The notes: generated from the sequence alone by a model not told the origin. A DNA stretch of 64,000 bases from Nilaparvata lugens (GCF_014356525.2 NC_052516.1:24386154-24450153); one strand, 5' to 3'; numbered from the stretch's first letter, positions 1 to 11,639 are shown. A program made the numbers and translations.

Positions 1-310
1 TGAGAAAATAATAATAATTGATATTCAAGTGTTCAAGAAACGCCGGACCGAAGAGTTACTTTCAATATCAGTGAAATATTTTTATTTAATTTGGTTTTCA
101 ACTCATTCAAATTCTTAATTGCCAGTTGATATATATTTTGGACTTAAATTTGGTCAAAACTTATTAAGTATGAACCCATTTCAAGAAAATTTCTATGCAA
201 ATTTGGGGAGAGAATAGTTTTCGCTTTAAAACTGTTGTTCCTTCCCTGATCATTCATAGTTGAGAATGATATTGTATCTACCAATGTATAAATGAATAAA
301 TGGATAATTT
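1..310 (+). repeat. Retroelement 3'-end-like repeat
   Basis: Contains the stem-loop module that recurs in this window (AAATTTGGGGAGAGAATAG ... GTTGTTCCTTCCCTGATCAT at about 200-255), followed by an A/T-rich tail with AATGAATAAAT. A diverged relative is at 19343-19640. From about 311 to 825 I see no gene or recognisable element; it is the start of the high-similarity part of the large repeat. Confidence 0.45.
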
Positions 311-825
311 ATTCAATTATTCAATAAATAGAAATTTATCAATAACATTTCTACTCAAATATAACGTGTTATTCACTGAAATAGAGTATGGTTATCACTG
401 TATTAATTTGTAGAATTTCTGTTACGTATCATGTTACAGTAACATGCGAAACTGAGCGTTGCTCGTTTGTGAATGTCTCACATCGACCAATGAGAGGTGT
501 TATGGGCGGTCTTCGTCGACCAATGGCGATCACAGGCTTCAATTTGGCTCCTCCTTGTTTTTGAGTGCTTAACTTTGGTGTATTCTTGGACTAAAGCAGG
601 GAAAACTTATACAATTGAGGACTTGATCATTATTATGAAGTGGTTATTATAGTTTATATGAAGTTCATTCAATGAAAATTGTATTATTGTATAACTGAAG
701 TTATTGACTTAGCAATAATATGCTACCATGGAGTGATTCACTTCAATCTGTCAGCAATGGGACAGATGGGATCAGCAATGGGTCCTATTATGTTTTTTCT
801 TCTATTCTTGTTTTTGGTGTTCTCA

Positions 826-2060
826 TTATCTCTTCAGTATTCTTCTCCTTCTCCTTCTCCCCCCTCTGCTTTTCCTTCTTCTCTTCCATTCATTCTGCTT
901 CTCCTCCTTCTTCCTCCATATTCATCTTCTACTTCTCCTCAATCTTCTTCTACCTCTTTCCCTTTTCCTTCTCCTTCTTCTCCTTTGCCTTCTTCTCATC
1001 TTCCTAGTCCCTCTTTCTCTCCCCTTTCTATCCTTCTCACGTGCATCGCCACTCTTCTCTCCATTTACTCCTTCCACTTCTCCTTCTCCTTCTTCCTCTT
1101 CCTCTTCTCCTTCTCCTTCTTCTTCTTCCCCTTCCTCTCATCCTTCTAGTCCCTCTTTCTATCACTCTCATATGCTTTGCCAGTCTTCTCTCCATTCCCT
1201 CATTCTACTTCTCCTTCTTCTTCTTCTTCCTCTTCTCCTCCACCCTCTCCCCTTCTCCCACTCCTCATTCTTCCTCTTCTCCTTCTCCTTCTCCTTCTTC
1301 TCCTTCTCCTTCTTCTCCTTCTTCACCTTCTCCTTCTTCTCATCCTCCCAGTCCCTCAGTCCCAGTCCTCTTTCTATCCCTCTCACAAGCTTTGCCACTC
1401 TTCTCTCCATTTCACTTCTCCATATCCTCCTTCAACTTCTCCTCCTTCTTCTTCACCCTCTTCTCTTTTTCTCCCTCCTCCTTCTCCCTCTTCTCTTCCT
1501 CCTCTTCTTTCTCCTTCTTCCCCTTCTTCTCATCCTTCTAGTCCCTTTTTCTATCCCTCTCACAAGCTTTGCCACTCTTCTCTCCATTCCACTTCTCCAT
1601 ATCCTCCTTCAACTTCTCCTCCTTCTTCTTCTCTCTCTTCTCTTCTTCTCCCTCTTCTCTCCCTCCTCTTCTTCCTCCTTCTTCCCCTTCTTCTCATCCT
1701 TCTAGTCCTTCTTTCTATCCCTCTCACGTGCTTTGCCACTCTTGTCTCTATTTCACTTCTCCATATCCTCCTTCTACTTCTCCTCATCTTATTTTCCCCA
1801 CTTCTCCTTCTTTTCATTCTCCCTCTCCTCCTCACTCTTCACCTTCTTCTCCTTTTCCTTCACCTTCTTCTTTTTTCCTTCTCCTCATCCTTCTAGTCCC
1901 TCTTTCTATCCTTCTCACGTGCTTTGCCACTCTTCTCTCCATTCCACTTCTCCATATCCTCTTATAACTTCTCCTCATTCTTCTTCCTCGTCTTCTACTT
2001 TTCCCTCTCCCCACCTTCTAGTCCCTCTTCCTCTCTTCCTCTCTCTTCACCTTTCTCACG
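826..2060 (+). repeat. CT-rich minisatellite, copy 1
   Basis: Almost pure pyrimidine on the plus strand. Imperfect units of roughly 170-190 bp each contain TCTTTCTATCCCTCTCAC, GCTTTGCCACTCTTCTCTCC, TTCCACTTCTCCATATCCTC and end TTCTCATCCTTCTAGTCC. Long Ser/Pro/Phe/Leu-rich open frames here are by-products of the base composition. The array is 121 bp longer than the matching one at 21067-22190. Confidence 0.85.
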
Positions 2061-2289
2061 TACAGTACCACTCTTCTCTCTCCATTTCACTCCTCATGTA
2101 CGTAACTCAATATTTGAACTCCTTAAGAGACTCCGGACCTTCTCAATTTTATGCCCCGATAAATAAGGAAAAACAGCTCCCTCGAACTGAGACGCTCGGC
2201 TCGGCTCGAACACCCTACTCAGATCCCAGATCACGTTCGTTGCGTTTTAAACCTGAAATGCTTTTCAATCTTCTCCAGTTGCTGCAGTG

Positions 2290-2905
2290 AAACTATCCCC
2301 ATCTCTTTCTATATTTATTTCTATCTCCATCTATATGTATCTTCATCCCTATCTATATGTATCTTCATCTATATCTGAAGGTATATCCCTCTCTATCTTT
2401 CCCTTCTATATTCTATTCCTATCTCTATTTATATCTCGATATTCATCCCATATCTATATTGATCTCCATCTTTATCCTATATATCTATATTAATCTCATC
2501 TCTATCCTATATCTATATCGACCTCCATCTCTATCCTATATCTATATCGACCTCCATCTCTATCCTATATCTATATCGACCTCCATCTTTATCCTATATC
2601 TGTATTGATCTCTATCTCAATCCTATATCTATATCCATCTATATCTGAAGGTATATCTCTCTCTATCTTTACCTACCATATTCTATTTCTATCTCTATCT
2701 ATATCTACATCTCGATATTCATCCTATATCTATATTGATCTCCATCTTTATCCTATATCTATATTGGTCTCCATCTCTATCCTATATCTATATCGATCTC
2801 CCTCTCTATCCTATATCTATATCGACCTCAATCTTTATCCTATATTTTTATAGGATTGATCTCCATCTCTATACTATCTATATCTATCTCTATCCTGCCA
2901 AAAGT
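2290..2905 (+). repeat. 29-bp minisatellite, copy 1
   Basis: Tandem array with core CTATATCTATATCGACCTCC followed by ATCTCTATC. The CGACC motif recurs at 2519, 2548 and 2577, a 29-bp period; outer units are more degenerate. Two blocks are joined by a longer segment containing ATATCTGAAGGTATATC, which itself occurs twice (about 2372 and 2642). Confidence 0.85.
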
Positions 2906-3408
2906 AGTCACAAGTGTTTCATTCATGAGCAACTTAAGCTGTAGATCGAGAGTTGATTTCTAGATGGTCTCATGAAATAGCTAAGGACCAAGGTTATGGT
3001 TGTGACTTGTAAAAACATCCGTTTCAGGTTTAGTTTATCTCTATTTTGTGACTCTGGTGTTTCACTAACTTCTTCACATGTCTTATACGAGTGTTTTGCT
3101 CTAATCGACATACAAATTAGGAATCATAGTGATAATAATTTATCCATTTATATTTCATACAATAAGTACATTATACAAATTATGGGGAGAGGGAAAATAA
3201 GGTAACCTTGTGCTATTCCTCTCCCAAATTTAGATAACACATAGTCCGGAATAGGTTAAGTCTCGTAGTTCTTCGATATTCCCAACAGATATTTTTATTC
3301 CCCACAGCTATTTAGTTGAACATGGATCAAGCGCTAGAACATGTTCTAATAGTATATTTCTCACCTAGGGCCGAAAATGAGACTTTTCCGGCTCGAAATC
3401 GGTTTTCA
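2906..3408. other. Intronic DNA with a retroelement 3' stem-loop
   Basis: No gene seen. At 3183-3226 GGGGAGAGGG pairs with CCTCTCCC, the same module found at other retroelement 3' ends. The piece around 3217-3265 recurs in reverse complement at about 33605-33656. Confidence 0.4.
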
Positions 3409-3553
3409 AGTCCGAGGCCGTAGGCCGAGAACTAGAAAAGATTGAGAGCCGGAAAAAACATTTTTGCCCGTGGTGCGAAAATGAAAATCACCACGGGCAA
3501 AAATGTTTTCCAGCTCTCAATCTTTTCTAGTCCTCGGCCTACGGCCTTGGACT
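3409..3553. repeat. Palindrome (foldback), copy 1
   Basis: Near-perfect inverted repeat. The left arm begins AGTCCGAGGCCGTAGGCCGA and runs through AGATTGAGAGCCGG and TTTTTGCCCGTGGTG. The right arm mirrors it and ends CCTACGGCCTTGGACT. Short AT-rich centre (gcgaaaatgaaaatc). Fragments of the same arm sequence appear at 9955-10036, 13560-13681 and 30035-30153. Confidence 0.85.
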
Positions 3554-3556
3554 AAC

Positions 3557-3897
3557 TATAAATTCAACCTGCCACATAATTGAACATAATCTAAAATAAT
3601 GAATAAAAATACTTGGACAATTTCCTGATCTTCAGATTACTCCAGGTTTGCTAGAGCTATGACCTTCCACTTTTGCTTTCGAAAGTGCTTAATTAACAAT
3701 TATTCTCATATATTATATCACAATATTATATTACAATATATTATATGAGAATAATTGTTTATTAAGCACTTTCGAAAGCAAAAGTGGAAGGTCATAGCTC
3801 TAGCAAACCTGGGGTAATCTGAATATCAGGAAATTGTCCAAGTATTTTTATTTATTATTTTAGATTATGTTCAATTATGTGGGAGGTTGAATTTATA
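3557..3897. repeat. Long palindrome (foldback), copy 1
   Basis: About 165-bp arms. The left arm starts TATAAATTCAACCTGCCACA and includes GGACAATTTCCTGATC, GCTAGAGCTATGACCTTCCA and TTTCGAAAGTGCTTAATTAA. The right arm is its reverse complement, ending TTGAATTTATA. The centre is an AT-only stretch. Single, non-palindromic versions of the same arm occur at 9730-9935, 13330-13525 and 29800-30010. Confidence 0.88.
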
Positions 3898-4466
3898 CTT
3901 TTTTATTATTTCAAATGACAATAAGATGTTATTATTATGAATGTTTTCATTCTTTAATAATGAACACAAAATGAAAAGTTTTTTGATCAGCTCTTTTAGC
4001 GCACTTGAAATTTGGACAATCTGAATGTCAACAATGTTTGTTATCGTCGACTGCGGAAGTTGAGGTTAGAAGTCCTATCCTACTCTGGAAATCTAATCTG
4101 AATAGTTTATAGTATCTTTTTTGTATTTCATTCATCCAAATAAAATGATAGTATCCTATTGCAGAATATTTTATTTAATTCTAGAAGCATAAACTGATTC
4201 CGTTTCATAAACCATTTTGTAAACACGTTCACATCAAATCAGAATCAGCTGACTTCAAGGTTATTTTACAGCCCTAGGGCCGAAAATCTTCTACTGGCCT
4301 GTTCAGAAAACAATAATTTTCGGCCTCCATATGACGCACGTAAACCAGCTCATTACATCCAAGTGAGGCGAAAAAAAAATATTGAAAAGGATTATCCAGC
4401 TTTCATGTGAATACGAGAAGCCCTGAACAAGGAAGTGATCATTGCTTCAATCTAACTTGTACATTA

Positions 4467-4617
4467 AGGGCCGTTTACACAGTGATAGTTTAACCTGAAT
4501 TTCATTTTAAACTGAATTAAATCCGTACAAGTCTAGTTTGTTATAATGTGTTTCATTTTGAGGTTAAGCCACCAGCTGATTAAATCAAGTTTAAGCTTCG
4601 ACTGTGCAAAAGGCCCC
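4467..4617. mobile_element. MITE with GGGCC termini, copy 1
   Basis: About 150 bp with imperfect terminal inverted repeats: GGGCCGTTTACACAGTGATA at the left and TTCGACTGTGCAAAAGGCCCC at the right. Subterminal AGTTTAACCTGAATT mirrors ATCAAGTTTAAGC. No coding capacity. The rest of 3898-5307 holds no recognisable gene. Confidence 0.7.
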
Positions 4618-5307
4618 AATTGAATCTTGAGAAGTGCCCTAGAAACCAAATTCAAAGTACAAAATCATTAAAGTGGAGAATAACATGTAAGTTGTATTAT
4701 TTGCTATGAGTCTCTATTTATTGACTGATTGACTCTTCATCACAAATGCCAATGTATTGCCAGGTCTTGCAAGACCCATTGCATACTAACACTACATTAT
4801 AATGCAAACGAATGGACAATAATCAACATATTCAGAACAGAGTCTGAGCCATTCCACAGTACTGTATTTATATAATTATATTAAGGTAGGTTTTCATAAT
4901 TTGATAACGTTTGAACTCCTTGCAATATCGTTATCATGGAATCTTGTTAATGCAACTACTCGAGTTTTAGAAATACAGTACAGTATAAGGATATGATTTA
5001 ACCAAATTCATTGAACTGGAAGTACAGAGAATCTGTTTATTCACTTTAAATGCTGATGTTTGCTCAAATTCAAAAATGGAGCTTTTAAGATAATATCATT
5101 GATTGTTGGGAAGAAATCAGCAAGTCATCTTAAAATTGCAAAAGTTATGGATGTTTTCGATGTTATGTACTTTTATTCAGTTTTTAGAAAGTTGAAGTTC
5201 TAATTTTAACATTATGATTATCTCATATTACAGGCACCAGCTAAAACACTGACATTGTTTGGATTGAGTGTTCTTGTTGATGAGGAATTAAAATTTAAAT
5301 TTCTTAC

Positions 5308-5426
5308 CTATTTCTAGATATTTCTGATGAACGGGATCATACTCGTCCCAGACGATACTTCTGAAGCGATTCCTCTCCTTTGATCCTGCTAGAACGGCTT
5401 CCTTGTTTTGGAAATCATTTGGATTC
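5308..5426 (-). CDS. Nlg: Neuroligin exon, 119 nt, copy 1
   Basis: Second occurrence of the 119-nt neuroligin exon (NPNDFQ...HQKYLEI) with intact acceptor (TTTCAG) and donor (GTAAGA). It differs from the copy at 25406-25524 only by a silent Asn codon. It lies on the other side of the 100-N gap, inside the large direct repeat. Because 119 is not divisible by three, splicing both copies in series would shift the frame (a leftover one base plus a starting one base makes two). So either only one copy is used, or the two are alleles wrongly placed in series. Nothing in the exon marks it as a pseudogene. Confidence 0.88.
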
Positions 5427-5654
5427 CTGAAACAGAAAAGGAAAAATTATAGGTTACTGAATTATTTTATTGAGGGATCGTCTACATTAAAACAGGGATC
5501 GATCAACAGTGACATAAAACTCGGAATGTAACACATTATACTGAATGTGATTCCATACAAAACCGTAACCGTAACCAAATAAACCATATGAATAAACCTT
5601 CATCCATACAAATTGACAATAAATTACATATATTACAAAAAATTATAATTTATT

Positions 5655-5884
5655 AAAAAGTCTAAGAAATTGTCAAAAACCACAGATTTATTGATAGTTA
5701 GAAAGACCGGTTTCGGCTGTTACACCATTGTCAATCTCTGATAAACAGAGAACTAAAACGACAAAGAAATTGTCAGATTAACAATGAGCTCAGTTTATCA
5801 GAGATTGACAATGATGTAACAAACGAAACCGGTCTTTTTTAGTATAAATAAATCTGTTGTTTTTGACAATTTCTTAGTCTTTTT
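5655..5884. mobile_element. MITE, AAAAAGACTAAGAAATTGTC termini, copy 1
   Basis: About 230-bp palindromic element. Left arm: AAAAAGTCTAAGAAATTGTC, CAGATTTATTGATAG, AAGACCGGTTTCGG, ATTGTCAATCTCTGATAAAC. The right arm mirrors all of these and ends TTTCTTAGTCTTTTT. No ORF. Lies 229 bp upstream (in transcription sense) of the 119-nt exon. Family members: 17951-18178, 25752-25981, and half-copies at 61974-62075 and about 40268-40300. Confidence 0.85.
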
Positions 5885-6235
5885 AGTTGATATGAATAAT
5901 TACCACATTATCAACTTCTTAACTACACAAAAAATAAATCACAATCAATTCATTCATACCTTCATTGACACAATTTATAATGATATTATTCGTAATCATG
6001 ATTATCTTGTAATGAGGAATACAGCAATCAGGCATGCTGATTGCGAAAACCATCTGTGGTTTTGTCAATTACTTGGTCTCTTTAGTTAATATGAATAATT
6101 ACTACAATATCAACTTCTCAACTACACAAGAAATAAATTACCATAAATTCATTCATACATTCATCGACACAATATAAAAAATTCATAATCATGATTATTT
6201 TTCAATAAGGAATCAGGCATTCAGGCATGCGCAGT
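5885..6235 (+). repeat. 199-bp tandem duplication, copy 1
   Basis: Two direct units with a 199-bp offset. Each contains TATGAATAATTAC, CAACTTCT-AACTACACAA, TTCATTCATAC and AATCATGATTAT...AATGAGGAAT or AATAAGGAATC. They have diverged by many small changes. No coding signal. Confidence 0.7.
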
Positions 6236-6589
6236 TTCCTTCCTTCAACTGCCTTACAGAAAATCAAAGAATCAACTTGTCATACCAAATCTTTACTTCT
6301 TGAACCTGATCCTTTGAACTGAAAATTCTGTGAATTGAACAACTACAAGACTCCTTTCCAATTTGGGAAAGGAACAGTTCTGAGCAAAGCCTAATGCTCC
6401 TCTTCTTATCATATTCTCGATTTGTGTATCATAAAGCTGAAATGTTCAGAATGAATAGTTCAGGAAAAAAGTAAGACAGGGAAAATCCTCAACCACGTGA
6501 TATTTCTGGAACAAGGTACTCGACAAGACACTTATTCCAGCCGGTAAGTGCAGGTTTACGTAGGCGTCTTATAAACACAGATAAAGTGA

Positions 6590-7850
6590 AGACGTGAAGA
6601 CTAATCCACGTACTGTTTTTGTCTTGTTCTTCTTCTCTAGTTATCTTTATCTTTCTCTTATTCCCACTCATACAGAATCTTCTCTTTCTCCTGTTTACAT
6701 CTTTATTTTTCACTGGTTATCCTTCTCGTTCTTTCTCGTTCTCGATTTTTCCTCCCTCTCTTATTCATGCGTTATTTCTCCCACTCAAATTGGATCAAAC
6801 CAATTCACTGTTCCTCCTTATAGGAAACATTTTATTCATCAGTGATCTATTTTCCTTCTCTCCTGATCATCCTTCTCTTTCTCCCTTCTACTCATACCCA
6901 TAACAATCATTTACTTCTTCTATGAAACTATTTTCATCCTTCTCTGTTTGCTCCCTCAAATTCTCACTCAAACTCAACTTTTCCACTACTTCTTTATACA
7001 TATTTCTCCTTCTCGTTCACTCTCTTGCTACTCTCTTCCATTCTTACTCTTACAGAACCATCTCTCTTTCTTCTATACATGAAAATGTATATACATGGAA
7101 ATTATTCAAAGAAGCTAGATGAACTTTATTATAAAATCAATCCACTTGTATTAAAATTGATAAAAACAATATGAAAAATTGAAGTACGCTCTTATTCAAA
7201 AGATTTCAAAACTTGAAATGTTCAAAATATTTCAGGTTTTCAAAAATGTTTCAAATGAAAGGGTACTTAATTTTTTTATTGTTTTTATTGATTATAATTG
7301 ATTATGTATCCCATGTATCCTACATCTTCCATCATCATTGTTTAATGCCCTCTTTCTCACTCCCAAAATTCCTCATACGAAGCATTTCCACCCTTTCATC
7401 ATCTCTATTCGTTGAAGATCACTCATCACTTTCCACCCCCTTCTCATTCGTAGGAAACTTTCTCTCTCTCCTTTATAATCATCTTTGTCCCTCAATAGTT
7501 ACACTTCTCTTTCTCTTTCCCTTGCTCGTTTTTCGGTATTCCTCATCCTCTACCCTCTCCTCTTCACATCTTCCTTCTCGTCATTTAGTTTCTCTTCACC
7601 ATTTCCATACGGAGCTTTATCTTTCAGTCAACATCTTAACTCTCCACATTTTATTCTTCCCTATCACCATCTCATTTTCGCCCACACAGAACTTACTCTC
7701 TCGCCTCCATACATCTCACTTTCTTTTACTCTTCCCTATCTCCATCTCATTCCCACCCGCACAGAACGTACTCTCTCACCTCCATACATCTCACTTTCTC
7801 TGCAAGTAACCTCCTCTTTCTCTCTCACTCTCACTCTCTCTTAGTGTTAT
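6590..7850 (+). repeat. Degenerate CT-rich array, copy 1
   Basis: Pyrimidine-rich DNA with loosely repeated phrases such as CTCATACAGAA, TTCTTACTCTTACAGAA and, near the end, a 67-bp direct repeat around GCACAGAACGTACTCTC and CCATACATCTCACTTTCT. Open frames of up to 198 codons are low-complexity by-products. The stem-loop module TTTGGGAAAGGAACAG...CCTAATGCTCC lies just upstream, near 6363-6415. Confidence 0.65.
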
Positions 7851-7975
7851 TCCCTTGGGATCTTGCCTGAGCAGAACAAAGGAGACTATTATCCGTCTTG
7901 TGGAGAATGATGGAGAAGTCAGCACCACGCTCTCTCTCAACCATTTACCTGTGAAAGTACTCCAATGTTACTCCT

Positions 7976-8018
7976 CCCACTTCTTCTTCATCATCATCAT
8001 CATCATCTTCTTCTTCTT

Positions 8019-8049
<31 letters not shown>

Positions 8050-8120
8050 TTCTTCTTCTTCTTCTTCTTCTTCTTCTTCTTCTTCTTCATCTTCTTCTTC
8101 TCCTCTCCTTCTTCTTATTC
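7976..8120 (+). repeat. (TTC)n microsatellite, copy 1
   Basis: Preceded by (ATC)n, then an almost uninterrupted TTC run with a few TTA/ATC interruptions. The encoded poly-Phe/Leu frames are not proteins. Confidence 0.95.
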
Positions 8121-8525
8121 TCTCCATCATGTTCTTCTCCATTCACCTGTAGACATACTCTGATGCTACTCCTCCTACTTCTCTTCAAATGATTTTCTCC
8201 GCACTTCACGCTGCTAAAACTCCTCCTTGTTTATCACTCTATTCTTCTTCTCCCAATTGTTATCTTCTGATCCTTATTTTCTTTTTCCTTCTAACTTAGC
8301 CTGCTCATTGAACCTGGATTCTAATATTACTCCTATATCTCCTATCCTTAATTCACTAACTCGAATGTGATCCTACTGTGATCTGGAACATTATTTGTCC
8401 GTTTGACTTTCCCTCTGACAGTCTGAGGAATATTTCCCAATTGAAATCATTAAAAACAAAAAAGAGATGTTAAGTCTTTAATTTTCCTTCATAACTTATC
8501 AAATAATAAGATAGATTCCCCATAT

Positions 8526-9105
8526 TTGCTTTCATATGTCAATATTTATATATCTACCATATCACGTCGCTCCACTTTCTCTTTTTTTGTGCCCCGGTCC
8601 AGAACTGTGAGTCACTATAATTCTCCGGTCAACAGAATTCAAAGACTTTTCAACTGTTTCTCTGAGCAACTGGACATCTCCTGGTTCTCTCGTGAAAAAT
8701 TTTATAGAATATTAAACAGTCTATTGTGAGATGTCCTTGCTCAGTCGTGTTGTCGATTATTTGTTGCTGTATATAGGTGTGTATATATTGCACTATGTAC
8801 TTCTTACTCATTTTCTTGCTTCATTGGCTGGTATCAGTCCTCTGACATTCATTTGTTAGTTTTATCCATTCTTTGTAACATTTTTATTTTAATTTTAGAA
8901 TCTTTTCATTTCTATATTCCATTTTATGATAATTTTCTTGTATTTTTCTCCTTCTCTTGTATTTCTATAGTTTTTTTTCTTTCAACATCGTTGCAATTGT
9001 AAGTTACATTGCTCATTGTATAATAATCTTGTATTGTTGTATTTGTGAAGGAGACACATTAGGGGTAACCTGTTGTCTCCATAAATAAATAAATAGACAT
9101 AGTTT
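8526..9105 (+). mobile_element. 5'-truncated LINE 3' end, copy 1
   Basis: A short open frame ends in a basic C-terminal stretch, SPVNRIQRLFNCFSEQLDI..FYRILNSLL, typical of the end of a non-LTR retrotransposon ORF2. A T-rich 3' UTR follows with TTGCAATTGTAAGTTACATT, GGGTAACCTGTTGTCTCC and an AAATAAATAAATAG tail. Strand plus. The assignment rests on the shape of the C-terminus and tail, not on catalytic motifs. Confidence 0.5.
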
Positions 9106-9289
9106 TCCAAAACAACTGCTGGATCTTAGGCCTCCAATACAACTAGTGTTGCTCTAATATTGCTCTGAATGCTATAAAACTGGTCTCTATATATTTTTAT
9201 TCATGCCGTTCCTTCTCTTCTATCTAGAACCTTCATCATTCTCTTCTCTGTCTAATCATTTTCTAATTCCTTGTTTATATCTCCCACTT

Positions 9290-9897
9290 TTGGTAGAGAG
9301 TTAGTGGGAAGGATACTTTGAATATTCTTTCCGAAGAATGGACATTGATATGTCCAAAGCTCCGCCAATTTATGAAGATGCATGACATATTTCTATGTAT
9401 ATTTATATGAAGATGTATATTATCTATTTTATCTATAGTTATTACAGATTGCTTTTTTTCATATGATATACAGCTCAATAATTATTTTTCGCCACACTGC
9501 ACAGAAAGCAGCTGTTTTCCAGTCCCTACGTAGATCTGAAAGACATTGTTTGCAGACGACTCTCGTCTGACGTCAGAACAGGTTTCTTTCCGGCCTAGGC
9601 CGGAAAGAGTACCCTTTCCAGCCGCTAACATAGAACTAAGAAAGGTGATCAAAAATTTTTCATTTTTTGTGTTCATTATTCAATAATTGAAACATTCATG
9701 ATAATACCATCTTATTGTCATTTGAAAGAATAAAAAGTATTAACTCAACCTCCCACATAATTGAACATCATATTTTAGGTTATTAAGACAATCAGAATGG
9801 AAAATACTTGGACAATTTCTGATATTCAGATTACCTCAGATTTGCTAGAGCTATCACCTTCCACTTCTGCTTTCGGAAGTGCTTAGTAAACAACTAT

Positions 9898-9933
<36 letters not shown>

Positions 9934-10170
9934 TATTTTTGTGTGTGGCGAAAAATAACGGGCAAAAATGTTTTTCCAGCTCTCAATCTTTGAAAACCGA
10001 TCTCGAGCCGGAAAAATCTCATTTTCTGCTCTAGGTGCGAAATATACTATTCTTAGTTGATATTTTGTAAATTCATCTATAATTTTGCTGTATTGTAAGC
10101 TATTGTATATGAGTGTATAAGCCAGGCTATATTGTAATCTTCATAAATTTAGTACTCAATCAATCAATCA
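9290..10170 (+). mobile_element. LINE 3' UTR split by a repeat insertion, copy 1
   Basis: Left part 9290-9484 (AATGGACATTGATATGTCCA, AAGCTCCGCCAATTTATGAA, ATGATATACAGCTCAATA) and right part about 10037-10170 (TTGATATTTTGTAAATTCAT, ATTTTGCTGTATTGTAAGCT, tail (TCAA)n). In the minus-strand copy at 40870-41135 these parts are contiguous, so the intervening 9485-10036 is an insertion. Confidence 0.65.
9485..10036. mobile_element. Interspersed repeat inserted in a LINE 3' UTR, copy 1
   Basis: Begins TTTTCGCCACACTGC, with an inverted match GTGTGTGGCGAAAAAT at 9941-9956. It contains CTTTCCGGCCTAGGCCGGAA (a short palindrome), one arm of the 3557-3897 foldback, an (AT)n tract at 9901-9930, and one arm of the 3409-3553 foldback. 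It ends near GGTGCGAAATATAC. Related copies: 13148-13681 and 29589-30153. Confidence 0.6.
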
Positions 10171-10379
10171 ACCACTATTTTTCAATCTCCACCCAATCAT
10201 CTCATTTCTCCCTCTCGTCCACCTCTTCCACCTCTTCCATCACTTTCAACTCCCCAATCTCTATCGCCTCTTCTATCTCCTCAATATCCATCCCCTGATT
10301 CCTTTCTCATATTCCTCCTATCCCTCTATACCTTCCTCTTCTTCCTTCTTTCCCTCCTCAAAACTAGATTATAATTCAT

Positions 10380-10545
10380 CCAGTTCCGTCATAATAATAG
10401 AAACATAACCTATTTTTATCGACATGTAACATTATCAAAATTTGGGAATGGAATAGTTTTGGTCCAAGCCTGTTGTTCCTACACAATCATATTATTTTAT
10501 ATGATTTGTAATATTGTATCCACGAATAAATAAATAAATATTCAT
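10380..10545 (+). mobile_element. Retroelement 3' end, copy 1
   Basis: Stem-loop module TTTGGGAATGGAATAGTTTT ... GTTGTTCCTACACAATCAT, then TTGTATCCACGAATAAATAA with an (AAAT)n tail. Strand plus. Upstream source element not recognisable. Counterpart at 30485-30658. Confidence 0.5.
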
Positions 10546-10841
10546 TTTCTCTCTTTCAACACTATCTCCATTTCCCTTTCCTCCAATCCCTATCAACTCT
10601 CTCAGCTTAATTGCACTAAAACTTTTGAGGAATATCCAGCGCAGAGAAATGGATGGAGATCAGCCAATTACAGTGACGGATAGAGTTGTAGGTAGAAGCG
10701 CAGTTGCCAATTTGACGATTTGAGTCAGTCAAGTGTAGGCTTCCAGACAGGAAACTCCGTAAGTTGAACATGAGCGCTTGAATACTCACTAGAAATTAGA
10801 GAACGCTGAACGGTGGAACGGTGACTTCGTCGCCGTTGTAT

Positions 10842-11321
10842 CATAGAGAAACAATAGCATAAGTAGATATGCCATGGTATAGGGTGTTTATGTCGCAACT
10901 TTTACTGTTATCCCAAGCCGATAGTTCATGTAATTGTTACCCATGAAGCTGTGTGACACTGGTAGTCTCTCATATTGTGCCGTTCATACTACTCTCACCT
11001 CAACAAAACAGTAAAATTCGACAATCGGTTTGAGATAACAGTAAAAGTTGCGACATAAACGCCCTATACAATGGAATATCTATAGTAAGGTCCACGTTAT
11101 AATGACAGTGGATAAAGATAGAGGAATAGCGATGCCGATTCTCTGCATTAATTAATTATAATTCTACACTGTCAAAATCATAATTGGCATCATTGTGGAC
11201 CTAGAAAAGGATAGTACCACCGGCTTTGTCAAATGATAGACAAGGATAGCAAAACCAAAGTTGATCAAATACTGTCATTTTAACGTGGACCTCACTATAC
11301 TTATGCTATTGTTTCTCTATG
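10842..11321. mobile_element. Palindromic MITE with a second MITE nested in its right arm, copy 1
   Basis: Outer termini CATAGAGAAACAATAGCATA (10842) and TATGCTATTGTTTCTCTATG (11302-11321). The arms continue with GCCATGGTATAGGG, TTTATGTCGCAACTTTTACT and their mirror at 11034-11074. The right arm is split after AATATCTA by a second element, 11083-11297, with termini TAGTAAGGTCCACGTTATAA and TTTAACGTGGACCTCACTA flanked by TA on both sides. Removing it restores the outer palindrome. No coding capacity in either. Confidence 0.85.
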
Positions 11322-11639
11322 CTTGTATTCATACATCTGTTTGCCTTCTCTGTTGCGCATGTCCCTCCCAAGTCACAAGTTATTTTGTACAGAGTATAAT
11401 CGCAACCAAACGCAACAACTCCTTTCTTTTCTTACAGATAGATGTTAAAAGCTGAGTCTCACCATAAAGAAGAGATAGCCTAAATAAGCTTATACTTTTT
11501 TTCTATACCGTCTCACTTACCAACTCTATGGTCTCACTTTCTAACTCTATGATCTCACTTACTCACGAAGCTGTACTGAAAGCATCTTACTATCACAATG
11601 CATAGAACGTTCTCTCTCCAGATCTCTTAGTGGTTACGC

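Noticed and set aside
679..2290. Several long Ser/Pro/Phe/Leu-rich open frames on both strands
   Set aside because: They lie in a CT-rich minisatellite where all frames are free of stops; overlapping frames are equally open and the length varies with repeat number.
2510..2610. CRISPR array
   Set aside because: The 29-bp units are contiguous with no spacers; it is a minisatellite in eukaryotic DNA.
7855..8163. Frame beginning Met-Gly-Ser-Cys, resembling a myristoylation signal
   Set aside because: The start codon is TTG, not ATG, and the frame runs into the TTC microsatellite.
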